DNA of 64,000 bases from Unio delphinus (Eukaryota; Mollusca; Bivalvia; Unionida; Unionidae), in assembly GCA_029339505.1 (NCBI GenBank), contig JAQISU010000210.1, positions 15,138,001 through 15,202,000 on the forward strand, in the 5' to 3' direction. The notes below the pieces were generated by a model, which was given only the letters and a program-made list of their open reading frames with translations, ran no database searches and was not told the origin of the DNA. Positions 28,361 to 41,490 of the stretch are shown piece after piece; the first letter of the stretch is position 1; each line of letters opens with the position of its first letter. The position numbers were made by a program, and so were the translations under genes.

Positions 28361-31320
28361 GTGTGTACATATCAGTTCATATGTTGAAGGTCTTGATATA
28401 TTCGGTTGGGTATGTCAAAAATGGTATTTAACATCTTCTTTGTCTTTTGTTAACAACTAAACTTGGGCTATAATTTTGTGATCAATCAAAAGAATGTCAA
28501 CATCTTCAGGCATTTTACAGATCATTTGCACCTTAAAACTTCCGATAATATGGACATATTGAAACATTCAATTTTGGAATTTATTTGATAAACCACTGGA
28601 TTTCAAATGGACCTTACATAGTTCGACTTTTGAAAGTACTTAATACGCTGTTTCCCGATTTTTATTAACAATACTATACATTGTCATGTTAATTGTCACG
28701 TGTGTATTGTAGGGAAATAAATTATTTCTTAAATATGACAACACATTTTTGTTTTTGCTCGTTTCTCATCAAACCTCGTTTAATTAAACATAATGGAACG
28801 AAAGAGTAGCTAGTTAATGATTTACGTTAAACTATAAACAGGACAATCTAATTACTGATAGCGGTAGATTCAAGTCCTTCATACGATAGCTTCCAAAACA
28901 CACACTGCTGTAGACCTATTTCTATCATACGTGTTTTCCATTCAGATACTATTTGTAGTTGTCGATAGTAGGGTATTTGTAGAAGTTATGGGAGTTAACT
29001 CTTCGATGTATGCAGTATTCAAATGCCATAAACTTCCATTCTACGCTATGCATTTACAAAGCATTTATATATGATTCGCATGTCTTGTATGTTTGAGGTC
29101 CGGAGATAATGGGTTATCCTATCGACAATGCCCATGTCACATTTGACCTTATCTTGTTTTTGCCAACCTACCAAGAAACTTCTACATAAATTTTACCTGT
29201 AGAACCTGCGTCCATGTACGATGAAGCCAATTATATTGCTCACGAAAATTGGATCGTTTGAAATATAAAACACTTTTCCTTTTTCCATCACCTTCATATA
29301 CCAATGTCAATACTTATATATGGATATTGCATGGTAATATTGTATTAGTTTGCGATGTAAATTCAATAATTATTCAGAAGACAATCATGGTAGTGAAATT
29401 AGGCAGTTCCCATTTTAATCACATATGCATACATCAGTTGCAAATTCATACTTATTAATAACACGTGCATATTGTAGGCATCCTCGCAACGGGAACTACA
29501 AACACTGTTACGTGTTGAGCACGGCTTGGAAGTAAAAGGAAAGAATAATCGCTACAATTTAAACCTTTACAAATCAAAATGGGAAAATACCGGTATACAT
29601 TTTTAGCCAAAAGAAATTCATTCTAACAAGCTAAAAACTATATAAAAATAAAGACAAAATATATTTGTAATAATTGATGTTCCAAAACCCCGTCAAAGTC
29701 GGAGTTAGTACAAAACAAATCATTGGAAACTAATGGCAAAAGACTGTGAAATGCAATACAATTGTATGTCTCGTGTACACCTGTGTATAGTATGGACTCC
29801 CACGTGTGGTGGTTAAACGTATTTGTGTACTGTTGTACTGGTTTTCGCTTCAACTTTGTTGGAATACATGTTAAATTGTACCATTGTAATATAAAGACAT
29901 TATTTGATAATCTACTCAAGAGAAATTAAAGCAAATACATAAATATTAAAAATACTGCAAAATTTGAGAATAGTAATACCGTCTTGTTAGCCATATATCT
30001 ATTCAAATGCTTTCTACTTTCTTGCTAAAATCAGACCATGATATCAATGTACCCGTTTGCCGCCATACTGATTTCGGACGAAGTAGATACCTTTACTTAG
30101 TAACCCGTAGCCATTGACGAAATATAGGTAAATTAATGTTTTTATTTGCACTTCCCTAGCCATGTAATATTTTAATAGTTTCAGTTCGTTTTTGTCTATA
30201 AATTGTGTATCCTTTCAAGATTGGCTGTCGTCATAAGAGAAAATATTTTATATTGCTTTTTCAATCAATACATGCTTTCGTTTATACTTCGCGACAAAAT
30301 GTAATTATATATATTTTAATTAAGGAAATGTATTACCCAAGTAGTATAAATATTTTCAACCAGAGATTCTATTTTCAGCAGCATTATGTTTATGAAAATA
30401 ATGTATTATTTTATGATCTAAACTGTCATTCAAAATTACAATTTGTAACTGAAACGGACATTGAAAGAAACACATTTTTCTCATTTTCTCTTAAATTTAT
30501 TATCAATTATTACAACAAAATCAGAAAAGGTTAATACAATAACTAATACATAATACATATGATACAACAAAACCAAATCAAACCAAATAAACCCAAAACA
30601 AACATTGATACATTGTTTTAAAACTTATAAACTATATATGGAACATATCTGGATTATAAATGCACAATATCTCATCTACTAAGGAGAGAGACATTTGATG
30701 AGCTAAACAAAATATAAGAAATAGGCACTTTCCTAAACATATTCTCTATAATTTACCTTAAAGTGTGAATAATAATACTTCATGGAAATTGTTAAACGGG
30801 CTGAGCCTGGCAGTTCCCTTGTAGTTTTCATCTCAAACTATTCAGTGTACAATGATATTCGTCTTTTCGGCTCATCTAAAGTTTCCGTCACAACTGCTAG
30901 GAAAAACTCATCTCACAGACTAAAACAAATAACACACTGCAATGATTATCAGTTGAAAAGAGGCAATTGTCACAATAATATTATGTTCAAAATAATAATT
31001 TTTGAAACACCGGATACTACGTCCGTCTTTTCGTGACTAACTTTATGTTGTTCATCTCAGCAAATAGCAATGATATTATGCAATGTTTATTAATTGCCTA
31101 TGGAAAGAAAATACATAACTTTAGAAGCTTCTTGTCAGAATTTCGGTCGAGTAATTAGGTCTGGTTTATAGGTGATTTTACAAAATTCAACGTATCAATA
31201 TCAATATATAGCAAGAGATACTAAACAAAATAATCTGAACTTGAAACATTATAGCAAAATTCATCATTTTAATTTTACAATATAAGTTAGTTTGTGTAAG
31301 AGAACCATCAATTAATTCCA

Positions 31321-31564
31321 TGTGGTTGTTATTGTTGGGTTTAACGTTTTTGTAAACAGCACGCAATAGGCTATACATGGTGGCCTGTAGTAATATTAGA
31401 GGAAGAAACCTAGAGAAATCCAGAAACGAACAACCGATCCACGAGAAGATACAGGAAAGCTTTCTCACAGACCTTCATTGGCCGGATCCAAGAATTGAAC
31501 CAACGCAGACAGGTGTAATGCCAGTGATCTGTAAGAGAGACCTCTTTAGACCTCTCGGCCACTG
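31321..31564 (-). mobile_element. SINE family B in copy 6
   Basis: Degenerate tail (GTGGTTGTTATTGTTGGG on the plus strand) and the TAATATTAGAGG variant shared with copy 4. Confidence 0.72.
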
Positions 31565-31743
31565 AATACGATATAATGTGTTTGCAACTTCTCGTATATG
31601 GGGTAAAAAAAATTAGTAAAGAATTTACATAAAGCATATGCGCAAGAAAATCTACTTCTAGCAGCAAGTTGACATCTTGTATCGCGGACCATGAAAGTAA
31701 TTGTGGGACAACTACTTGCTAGATTGAAAAGGTGTGCATTTCC

Positions 31744-31744
<1 letters not shown>

Positions 31745-31816
<72 letters not shown>
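31745..31816. repeat. (TA)n tract, left of the Penelope-like insertion
   Basis: About 72 bp of pure TA directly abuts the inserted element. Together with 35266-35360 it represents the unit's standard TA site, so the element's insertion point is inside the tract. Confidence 0.95.
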
Positions 31817-31821
<5 letters not shown>

Positions 31822-32024
31822 GATTATAATGTAGAGACTAACAGTAATACATATAACTAGATATTATATATATATACATATACATACACATACATATACA
31901 TACACACACATACATATATATATATACACATACACATATACACATATCTACATATATACACACACATATACATATATACATACATATACATACATATACA
32001 TACATACATACACATACATACACA
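31817..32024. repeat. Left 208-bp inverted repeat of the Penelope-like element
   Basis: Read base by base, it is the exact reverse complement of 34777-34984. It starts abruptly with AGTGAGATTATAATG, so the right-hand partner lies inside the element (ending 281 bp before its 3' end), not at its terminus. This fits an inverted copy of an internal 3' region joined to the 5' end rather than classical transposon terminal repeats. Confidence 0.93.
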
Positions 32025-32159
32025 AAATAATTGCATATGTGATATGTGATTTGTAGGAATGTGATAAATTCAAACAAGAACAGTAAAGATCAGCAAGAGC
32101 AACAAAAAAACTGGTCTCCCCATGGCACAACAAAGAAAAGTTACGCAGAGGCCGTAATC

Positions 32160-34591
32160 ATGGGGGAATCGGAGTCAGTGACCATGACAAAAACATTGAC
32201 ACACCTTGTCAAAGTTTTAGAACAATTGATACAAAAGACTTACCAAGACAAAATAACAGGAGATTCCAGAGATTTAGTAGTAGGAGACAATGGAAAAAAG
32301 AACAAAAACGGAGAAAACAAATTCAGAGAGGTAAAGAGACAGTGTTAAACCTATCACGTAAAAAACTAACGGATAATGATTACATACTTTTAAGTAAAGG
32401 ATTAAAATTTTGTCCCAAACCAAAATCTCATGATAAAATTAAATTAGCTGAAGAAATTTTCAATTTTTCTAGACGCCTAAAATTAAAAGAATTTTTTTAT
32501 GATAAATCAAGCAGCAACTCTAATTGTGAATCAGATTCTTTCAATTCAAAAAATATGGGTTATTTCAATAAAAACAAATCATCTTTTACACCACCTAGTG
32601 GACGTGACTCTCATTTAGATTTTTACATTGAAGCTATCACACAAGAAATATTACACAATATTCCTCATAAGAGAGGTTATAGTAATATTTCTAAGAAAGA
32701 AATGGAGTCTTTACATAATTTAATTAATGACGAGAGTATAGTTATTAAAAAGGCTGATAAATCAAATAATATTATTATTATGAATCAGGAAGACTATGTT
32801 AAAGAAGTTGAACGTCAATTAAATGATGAAAAGTACTATCAAAAAATCGATAAAGACCCTTCATTAGAAATTAAATCTAAAATTTCCACATGCATTGATG
32901 AAATATCTAAGAATAATAGTTCCGTATATGAAGAATTTGATACTTTTCCTCTCAAAATACGTACACCTCAGTTCTACATATTGCCCAAAACTCATAAATT
33001 TCCTGATCATACATTACCTTTAAATTATCCAGGACGACCAATTATATCAGGTTGTAATTCATATACAGAGAACTTATCCAAATTTATAGATAGTATTTTG
33101 CAGCCTTTAATGAAATCGCTTCCTTCATATATTAAAGATACTACTGATTTCATAAAAAAGTTGAAGTCTATTCCACAACTATCTCATAATTCCCTCCTTG
33201 TATCTTTAGATGTTACATCATTGTATACAAACATACCGCATGCTGATGGTATTAAGGCGTGTAAATATTTTCTTGACAACACTCTTAATAATAACAGACT
33301 ATCGAGTGAAGATATTTGTAAAATAATAACTCTTATCTTGAAAAATAATAATTTCCAATTTAATGGTATTAATTACATTCAAATAATGGGTACGGCAATG
33401 GGTAGTCCTATGGCTCCTTCATATGCTTCCCTTTTCATGGGTAAATTAGAAAAAGATTTTCTTGAAAACGAGAATTTTAAGCCCACTGTTTGGCTAAGAT
33501 TTTTAGATGATATATTTATGATCTGGAACCACTCAGAAGAAGATCTACACAAATTTATTAATAGCCTAAATAATTTTCACCCCACAATTTAATTTACTTA
33601 CACTGCATCCACTACGCATGTATCCTTTCTAGATGTAAATGTGATGAAAAATCCTGATAATACTATCTCTACAAATGTTCACGTAAAAGAAACTAATATC
33701 CACCAATATGTGGAATATTCGTCTTGTCATCCCAGGTCATGTAAAAACGGCATACCTTATAGTCAGGCGAAAAGATATCGACGTATCATTTCAGACGATC
33801 ATCAATTAAAACATTCTTTAAATGAATTAAAAACATATTTCATAAAAAGAAATTATCCTATGCATGTAGTAGAGTCTGCTGTAAGTAAAGTCTGTATTCT
33901 TACCCAAAATGATGCTTTAAATACAGCAGAATGTACGAAAGATAAAAATATAATTCCTTTCATTATACAATATAATCCATCTTTGCCAAATATAGGCCTT
34001 ATAATTAATAAATATTGGACTCTCCTTAACTTATCAGAAAAAAACAGCGTCAAAACACTTTACAAGAGCAAGCCAATTCTTGCTTATAGAAGACCTAGGA
34101 ATTTACAAGATCTTTTGATCAGAACTAAACCGACAAAAAAGTTTCAAGGATGTTTTTCGTCATCTAAATGCAACAGACGTAGGTGCTCTCAATGTGCAAA
34201 TATTACAGAAAGTACCTATTTTAGTAGCTCCAATACTAAAGAAATGTTTTCTCTACGTTATAACACTGATTGTATATCAACTGATGTAATTTATTTGATA
34301 ACCTGTAAAAAATGTAACATGCAATATGTTGGACAAACACTTCAACAAGTTTCTAAGAGAATGAATAATCACCGCTTTCATATAAAAAATTATATGGATC
34401 CTCAGTTCTCCTCTAATGTTTCAATGCATTTTAATACAAATAATCACTCTTTAAGGGATTTTTCTTTCATGCCAATCGATATTGTGCACGGAGAAATGAA
34501 CAGACTCATTAAAGAAAGTTATTGGATTAATCGGTTAGATACTGTTTATCCTAATGGCCTTAATACTAAGGCATTATATAAAATTGTATAG
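32160..34591 (+). pseudogene. Penelope-like RT/GIY-YIG polyprotein, broken by a frameshift and an internal stop
   Basis: From a non-AUG GTG codon at 32342 the frame runs to TAA at 34589-34591, interrupted once by TAA at 33590-33592; the halves share the same frame, so this is a nonsense change. RT signatures: RPIISG (about 33035), catalytic D in SLDVTSLYTN (33209), MGSPMAPSYAS (about 33400), FLDD (33506-33511). The stop falls just after FHPTI, before FTYTASTTHVSFLDV. Then come a Cys cluster (C-x5-C-x4-C-x2-C, 34150-34195), GIY-YIG motifs VIYLI and YVGQT (34284-34336), and a C-terminal KESYWI...GLN. Upstream, the first ATG (32160) lies in another frame reading SYAEAV and LVKVLEQLI, whereas NNRRFQRFSSRR, which should precede NLSRKKL, is in the RT frame. 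A frameshift near 32240-32260 is therefore likely. The cysteine cluster resembles that of the Neptune clade, but clade assignment needs a phylogeny. Confidence 0.9.
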
Positions 34592-34617
34592 AATTTTAGT
34601 GGATGATTTGATATATT

Positions 34618-34653
34618 GTATTTATTTATGTGTATATATGTATGTATGTGTGC

Positions 34654-34715
<62 letters not shown>

Positions 34716-34943
34716 ATGTATGTGTATATATGTGTATATGTATGTGTATATATATATGTGTATATATATATGTATATGTGTATGTATGTGTATGTATGTA
34801 TGTATATGTATGTATATGTATGTATATATGTATATGTGTGTGTATATATGTAGATATGTGTATATGTGTATGTGTATATATATATGTATGTGTGTGTGTA
34901 TGTATATGTATGTGTATGTATATGTATATATATATAATATCTA
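34618..34943. repeat. TATG/TGTA-rich simple-sequence tract
   Basis: Irregular mixture of TA, GTAT and GTGTAT repeats immediately after the ORF stop, including a pure (TA)n run at about 34658-34707. Its right part belongs to the inverted repeat. Possible non-B DNA or replication-slippage substrate; no coding role. Confidence 0.9.
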
Positions 34944-34984
34944 GTTATATGTATTACTGTTAGTCTCTACATTATAATCTCACT
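34777..34984. repeat. Right 208-bp inverted repeat of the Penelope-like element
   Basis: Perfect reverse complement of 31817-32024, including the unique 45-bp segment ATATCTAGTTATATGTATTA...CACT, which is not simple sequence. Zero mismatches implies that the element was formed or homogenised recently. Confidence 0.93.
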
Positions 34985-35045
34985 CTCAGTTTTCATTAGA
35001 GACTCATGCATCATTCTGATCCAGTTGTACATATGATATTTGTAT

Positions 35046-35051
35046 AATAAA
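35046..35051 (+). promoter_or_regulatory. Possible polyadenylation signal (AATAAA)
   Basis: AATAAA 455 bp after the RT/endonuclease stop; a second one lies at 35184-35189, next to the hammerhead. In AT-rich sequence the hexamer is common by chance, so this is suggestive only. Confidence 0.3.
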
Positions 35052-35068
35052 GAATATAAATTATGATA

Positions 35069-35187
35069 TTATGTCAATTACGTAATTATTGACATATAGA
35101 CGTCATCCGCTTCTTTCAAAAGCATGACGTTATGTTAATGACGTAATTGTTTATAACTTTATAGACGTCATCAGTTTCTTTCAAATA
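35069..35187 (+). repeat. Imperfect 61-bp tandem duplication in the element's tail
   Basis: TTATGTCAATTACGTAATTATTG...AGACGTCATCCGCTTCTTTCAAA (from 35069) is repeated as TTATGTTAATGACGTAATTGTTT...AGACGTCATCAGTTTCTTTCAAA (from 35130). The copies carry TGACGT/ACGTCA half-palindromes that could pair with each other (ACGTCAT near 35100 with ATGACGT near 35123). Confidence 0.7.
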
Positions 35188-35235
35188 AAGTTTGTGCCTG
35201 AAGAAGCATAAATGCGAAACTAGTCGCACAAGTTT
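35188..35235 (+). ncRNA. Candidate type I hammerhead ribozyme (minimal, Penelope type)
   Basis: Core C3-A9 CTGAAGA at 35198-35204 matches CUGANGA. Stem II GCA/TGC with a TAAA loop (35206-35215) is preceded by one unpaired A. GAAA of the core (G12-A15.1) is at 35216-35219. Stem III is formed by ACTAGT, a palindrome giving only 2 bp within one molecule, then C17 at 35225 as the predicted cleavage site (after GTC). Stem I closes with AAGTTTGTGC (35188-35197) against GCACAAGTTT (35226-35235): 10 pairs including two G-U wobbles. All core nucleotides are present and in order. Hammerheads of this small type are known from Penelope-like elements, where the short helix III may act as a dimer. The bulged A is the main doubt. 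Confidence 0.78.
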
Positions 35236-35261
35236 ATCGGCGTTTGTGTTGTTTTTTTATC

Positions 35262-35362
<101 letters not shown>

Positions 35363-36359
35363 GTATTTAAAGCACGATTCTCACGTAACATAGCAAATAT
35401 AGATCACTAGGTTACAAGTTCAATACGTTCAAGGAATTGGTCATCATGATGAGATTTATAATCACATTTTCATATGCAATTAGATGCGAAAGGAGGACTA
35501 ATTTGTACACTCTATCAATATCATTTTCTTTTTTAAACAAAAATCGTTTCTTATCGATACACATTTCAAATTCAAACAAAACGACATGACGCTATGTTAA
35601 CAGGAATGTCGTATCGTTGCGCAGTTATCCGACACGTACAATTAGCAGACATTTTATACCTATAGTTGATGAAATGCAAGGAATACTGTTCTAAAAGATT
35701 CAAATTTGATTTTATGATTTGTACAGTCTGCAGACTTTAGCAGCACTAACTTTATTGGAATGACATATATTTTCAGCTGAACAAATTTATAACCTGAAAC
35801 ATGGCTTTAAGTACGAACAATGATAAGTTTTATAAAACTGGCAAGAAGACTGGCTGGTTCGCCTCGTACGAATTTCTGTTTTTTAGAAACTGATATTACA
35901 GCGTGTGATGTTGCTGGACGGTAAAATGTACAAGCGTAATTAAGTAGCAGTTGACCTAGAAATCTGGATCATTAGGATTCTTCCTGTATATCTATAATAA
36001 TCCTATGTGATGCAATTGTACATGATGTATAGTAAATAGTGTCTTGATCTCATTACTGGAAGCGACTTTTGCTTCAACTTTTATACACAACCACACTAGA
36101 GTCATGTATATTCTTTCTTTGACTCTACAGTTATCTCCTAGTTTCGTTCGTTTTGGTATTGTCATCAATATATAAAGGCACATCGGCATCTTCTTTCAAA
36201 TATTGAATAGTTTGTATGCCTTAAGACAATTTACCAAATGTAGTAAAATATTGATCAGTGGTATTAAAAAGTGGTCTATGCACGTTTTTGATTTTTAGTT
36301 TATTCACCCACATTTCAAGGATAATTGTTTTTATATGCAGAAAATTTACATTCTGTCAG

Positions 36360-36701
36360 ACCACTTTGGTTTCATAATGTTTAGAACGTCCGCTGCGAAA
36401 GCAAGATCATGTGGGTTCCATCCCCGGCCGAGTCATACCAAAGACTTACACAAATGGAACTTACAGCTGCCTCGCTTGGCGATAAAATAAATAGGTTAGT
36501 GTAAGGACTGGTCATCCAGGTGTCACGATAATTTGACTGGGTGAGACATCATGCTACATGTCTTCTGCATGATTCCCCAGTGCAAGACGTCACTACGAAC
36601 TGCCATACTACAGACATCGTAGTGATGTGACTATACAAAATTGTTAAAGCCACGTTAAAAGTCATAATTAAATATATTCACACACATACACACACACATT
36701 T
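36360..36701 (+). mobile_element. SINE family A with (CA)n tail in copy 6
   Basis: The A-box region is mutated (TTTCATAATGTTT instead of GGTGGCCTAGTGTTT at 36368-36380), so this copy should have lost Pol III promoter activity. The B box and body are preserved. The tail is interrupted (CACACATACACACACAC), as in copies 7 and 8. Confidence 0.73.
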
Positions 36702-37907
36702 CGTAATGAGAGGATGTTTAATCTCAATTTTGGTCTCCGATGGTGGCATCAGTAAAGCAGCATCTTTTTTGAAAGCTTGAAATCCAATTTTCCTGACAAA
36801 TTTGATCAAAATGCGTTTCATATGCTTGTGACGAAGTCGCTTCAAATATTTCATACTTTTAGCATTGACTGACTGAATGATGGGGAAAAGTCACCATTCA
36901 TGTAAAATGGAATGACATGTGAGCGAATATGATTTCTGGCAAAAGTGATTAAATTTGTCTTCTCTATTTTTAATACACGTGTTCATTCATTTTTGTAAAT
37001 CTACAATAGTTAAATCAATTTAAAAGGCTTTCTTTACTAGTATGTTTTTGTCAAAAATAGCAATTTTCTGTCCGCACGTATCTTTACGAGGCTTCTCTAA
37101 GTTTTTTCCGTTTTAATAATGCCAGTTAATTTGGTAAGTTCATAATGAATGGGCAGCAGCCATTAAATTTAAAAACCCTCATTGCAATATGAGTTTTGTC
37201 TAAGGTTCCAGTCATTTTCAGCATAACGTTTCTGAAAAGATTTATCGGAAGATTGTCTTATTTTATTAAATGACGCTAGAATGTGCTACAATGGGATGGA
37301 ACGGATGGAAGATAGCAAAATTTCTGAAGAATCACACTGACCATACACTTACGAATCCAATATGTCATGTGACTTTCTAATAAGTAATGTTTATCACTGT
37401 ACCAAATAGTACATCTCAAATTGAAATATGATCAACGTGACTGAACAAAATAATAGTAGGATGGAAACTTAAAATTACAGTATGTGGCATTTTCTACATT
37501 GAAGACAGGACCGCCACTGAATAATATAACTATCTTTGAACTGAAACGTGTCAGGAGTTATATAACGGAATCGAGATTGTGTCGCAATCTCGGTACAACC
37601 AATGCATACATGAAAACATTACCAGACCAAATACTAGTGAAACATAAAAAACATGAAGACGGTTGATGGCTGTAGTAGTTGTAGTAGACGTTACACTTCA
37701 TAATGATTTTCTATGAGTCAAGTCTATATTTATCACCCTCACAAAGATTAAAAGGCATGGCAAAATCGGTCCTTCTAGTATTGTATCTGGCAGACCGTCA
37801 TCACATACATATACTAGAAAGAAATAGTGTATAGAAACTATCCTTTTCTTTTTTTATTTATTTTTGCTATTTTCTGTAGAGCGTGATATATCTATATCTA
37901 TACCTAA

Positions 37908-37964
37908 GAGAGGGAGAGAGAGACAGAGATATAGAGAAAGTTTCAGAGAGAGAGAGAGACAGAC

Positions 37965-38035
<71 letters not shown>

Positions 38036-38052
38036 TGAGAGAGAGAGAGATG
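37908..38052. repeat. (GA)n tract, copy 6, without (TA)n
   Basis: TATACCTAAGAGAGGGAGAG leads directly into GA; the TA block seen in copies 1-5 is missing. Contains GACAGACAGG and GAAAGTGAG breaks. Confidence 0.95.
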
Positions 38053-41004
38053 TGTGTACATATTAGTTCATATTTTGAAGGTCTTGATATATTCGGTTGG
38101 GTATGCCAAAAATGGTAATTAACATCTTCTTTGTCTTTTGTTAACAACTAAACTTGGGCTATAATTTTGTGATCAATCAAAAGAATGTTAACATCTTCAG
38201 GCATTTTACAGATCATTTGCACCTTAAAACTTCCGATAATATGGACATATTGAAAAATTCAATATTGGAATTTTTTTGATAAACAACTGGAATTCAATTG
38301 GACCTTACATAGGTCCACTTTTGAAAGTACTTAATACGCTGTTTCCCGATTTTTATTAACAATACTATAAATTGTCATGTTAATTGTCATGTGTGTATTG
38401 TAGGGAAATAAATCATTTTTTAAATATGACAACACATTTTTGTTTTCGCTCGTTTCTGATCAAACCTCGTTTAATTAAACATAATGGAACAAAAGAGTAG
38501 CTAGCTAATGATTTACGTTAAACTATAAACAGGACAATCTAATTACTGATAGCGGTAGATTCAAGTCCTGCATACGATAGCTTCCAAAGAACACACTGCT
38601 GTAGACCTATTTCTATCATACGTGTTTTCCATTCAGATACTATTTATAGTTGGCGATAGTAGGGTATTTGTAGAAGTTATGGGAGTTAACTCTTCGATGT
38701 ATGCAGTATTCAAATGAATTTAACTTCCGTTCTACACTATTCATTTATAAAGCATTTATATATGATTCGCATGTCTTGTATGTTTGAGGTCCGGAGATAA
38801 TGGGTTATCCTATCGACAATGCCCATGTCACATTTGACCTTATCTTGTTTTTGCCAACCTACCAAAAAACTTCTACATAATCTTACCTGTAGAACCTGCG
38901 TCCATGTACGATGAAGCCAATTATATTGCTCACGAAAATTGGATCCTTTGAAATATAAAACACTTTTCCTTTTTTTATCACCTTCATATACCAATGTCAA
39001 TACTTATATATGGATATTGCATGGTAATATTGTATTCGTTTGCGATGTAAATTCAATAATTATTCTGAAGACAATCAAGGTAGTGAAATTAGGCAGTTCC
39101 CATTCTAATCACATATGCATTCATCAGTTGCAAATTCATACTTATTAATAACACGTGCATATTGTAGGCATCCTCGCATCGGGAACTACAAAAACTGTTA
39201 CGTGTTGAGCACGGCTTGGAAGTAAAAGGAAATATTAATCGCTACAATTTAAACCTTTACAAATCAAAATGGGAAAATATACATTTTTAGTCAAACGAAA
39301 TTCATTCTAACAAGCTAGAAACTATATAAAAATAAAGACAAAATATATTTGTAATAATTGATATTCCAAAACCCCGTCAAAGTCGGAGTTAGTACAAAAC
39401 AAATCATTGGAAACTAATGGCAAAAAACTGTGAAATGCAAGACAATTGTGTGTCTCGTGTACACCTGTTTTTAGTAGGGACGCCCACGTGTAATGTTTAA
39501 ACGTATTTGTGTACTGTTGTACTGGTTTTCGCTTCAACTTTGTTGGAATACATGTTAAATTGTACCATTTTAATATAAAGACATTATTTGATAATCTACT
39601 CAAGAGAAATTAAAGCAAATACATAAATATTAAAAATATTGCAAAATTTTACAATAGTAATACCGTCTTGTTAGCCATATACCTATTCAAATGATTTCTA
39701 CTCTCTTGCTAAAATCAGACCATCATATCAATGTACCCGTTTGCCGCCATACTGATTTCGGACGAAGTAGATACCTTTGCTTAGTAACCCGTAGCCATTG
39801 ACGAAATATAGGTAAATTAATGGTTTTTTTTGCACTTCCCTAGCCATGTAATATTTTGATAGTTTCAGTTCGTTTTTGTCTATAAATTGTGTATCCTTTC
39901 AAGATTGGCTGTCGTCATGAGAGAAAATATTTTATACTGCTTTTTCAATCAATACATGCTTTCGTTTATACTTCGCGACAAAATATAATTATATATATTT
40001 TAATTAAGGAAATGTAGTACCCATGTAGTTAAATATTTTCGACCAGAGATTCTATTTTCAGCAGCATTATGTTTATGAAAATAATGTATTATTTTATGCT
40101 CTAAACTGTCATTCAAAATTACAATTTTTAACTAAAACGGACCTTGAAAGAAACACATTTTTCTCATTTTCTCTTAAATTTATTGCCAATTATTACATCA
40201 AAATCAGAAAAGGTTAATACAATAACTAATACATAATACATATGATACAACAAAACCAAATCAAACAAAATAAACCCAAAACAAACATTGATACATTGTT
40301 TTAAAACTTATGAACTATATATGGAACATATCTGGATTATAAATGAACAATATCTCATCTACTAAGGAGAGAGACATTTGATGAGCTAAACAAAATATAA
40401 GAAATAGGCACTTTCCTACATATATCCTCTATAATTTACCTTAAAGTGTGAATAATAATACGTCATAGAAATTATTAAACGGGCTGAGCCTGGCAGTTCT
40501 TTTGTAGTTTTCATCTCAAACTATTCAGTGTACAATGATATTCGTCTTTTCGGCTCATCTAAAGTTTCCGTCACAACTGCTAGGAAAAACTCATATCACA
40601 GACAAAAATAAATAACACACTGCAATGATTACCAGTTGAAAAGAGGCAATTGTCACAATAATATTATGTTCAAAATAATAATTTTTGAAACACCGGATAC
40701 CACGTCCGTGTTTTCGTGCCTAACTATATGTCGTTCATCTCAGCAAATAGAAATGACATTATGAAATTTTTATTAATTGGCTATGGAAAGAAAATACATT
40801 ACTTTGGAAGCTTTTTCTCAGACTTTCGGTCGAGTAATTAGGTCTGGTTTATAGTTTAGTTTAGAAACTTCAACGTATCAATATCAATATATAGCAAGAG
40901 ATACTAAACAAAATAATCTGATCTTGAAACATTATAGCAAAATTCATCATTTTAATTTTACAATATAAGTTAGTTTGTGTAAGAGAACCATCAATTAATT
41001 CCAT

Positions 41005-41248
41005 GTTGTTGTTGTTGTTGTGTTTAACGTCTTTGTATACAGCACGCGATAGGCTATACATGGTGGCCTGTAGTAATGGTGGAGGAAGAAACCTAGAGAA
41101 ATCCAGAAACGAACAACCGATCCACGAGAAGATACAATCAAGCTTCTTCACATACCTTCATTGGCCGCATCCAAGAATTGAACCAACGCAGACAGGTGTA
41201 ATGCCATTGATCTGTACGAGAGACCTCTTTAGACCACTCGGCCACTGA
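41005..41248 (-). mobile_element. SINE family B in copy 7
   Basis: GTTGTTGTTGTGTTTAACG tail (a T replaces one G). It has GGTGGAGGAAGAAACCTAGAGAAATCC, combining features of copies 1 and 6. Confidence 0.75.
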
Positions 41249-41426
41249 AAACGATATAATGTGTTTGCAACTTCTCGTATATGGGGTAAAAAAAATTAGT
41301 AAAGAATTTACATACAGAATATGCGCAAGAAAATCTACTTCTAGCAGCAAGTTGACATCTTGTATCGCGGACCATGAAAGTAATTGTGGGACAACTACTT
41401 GCTAGATTGAAAAGGTGTGCATTTCC

Positions 41427-41428
<2 letters not shown>

Positions 41429-41488
<60 letters not shown>
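41429..41488. repeat. (TA)n microsatellite, copy 7
   Basis: About 60 bp of TA at the standard site. Confidence 0.97.

Positions 41489-41490
<2 letters not shown>

Noticed and set aside
33590..33592. Programmed readthrough or recoding at the internal TAA
   Set aside because: No supporting structure is apparent, and a simple AAA-to-TAA type nonsense change explains it. The two halves are in the same frame and the break lies within the RT domain.
31817..34984. Reading the 208-bp inverted repeat as terminal inverted repeats of a DNA transposon
   Set aside because: The ORF is a Penelope-type RT/GIY-YIG protein, and comparison with empty sites shows that the element extends about 281 bp beyond the right arm.
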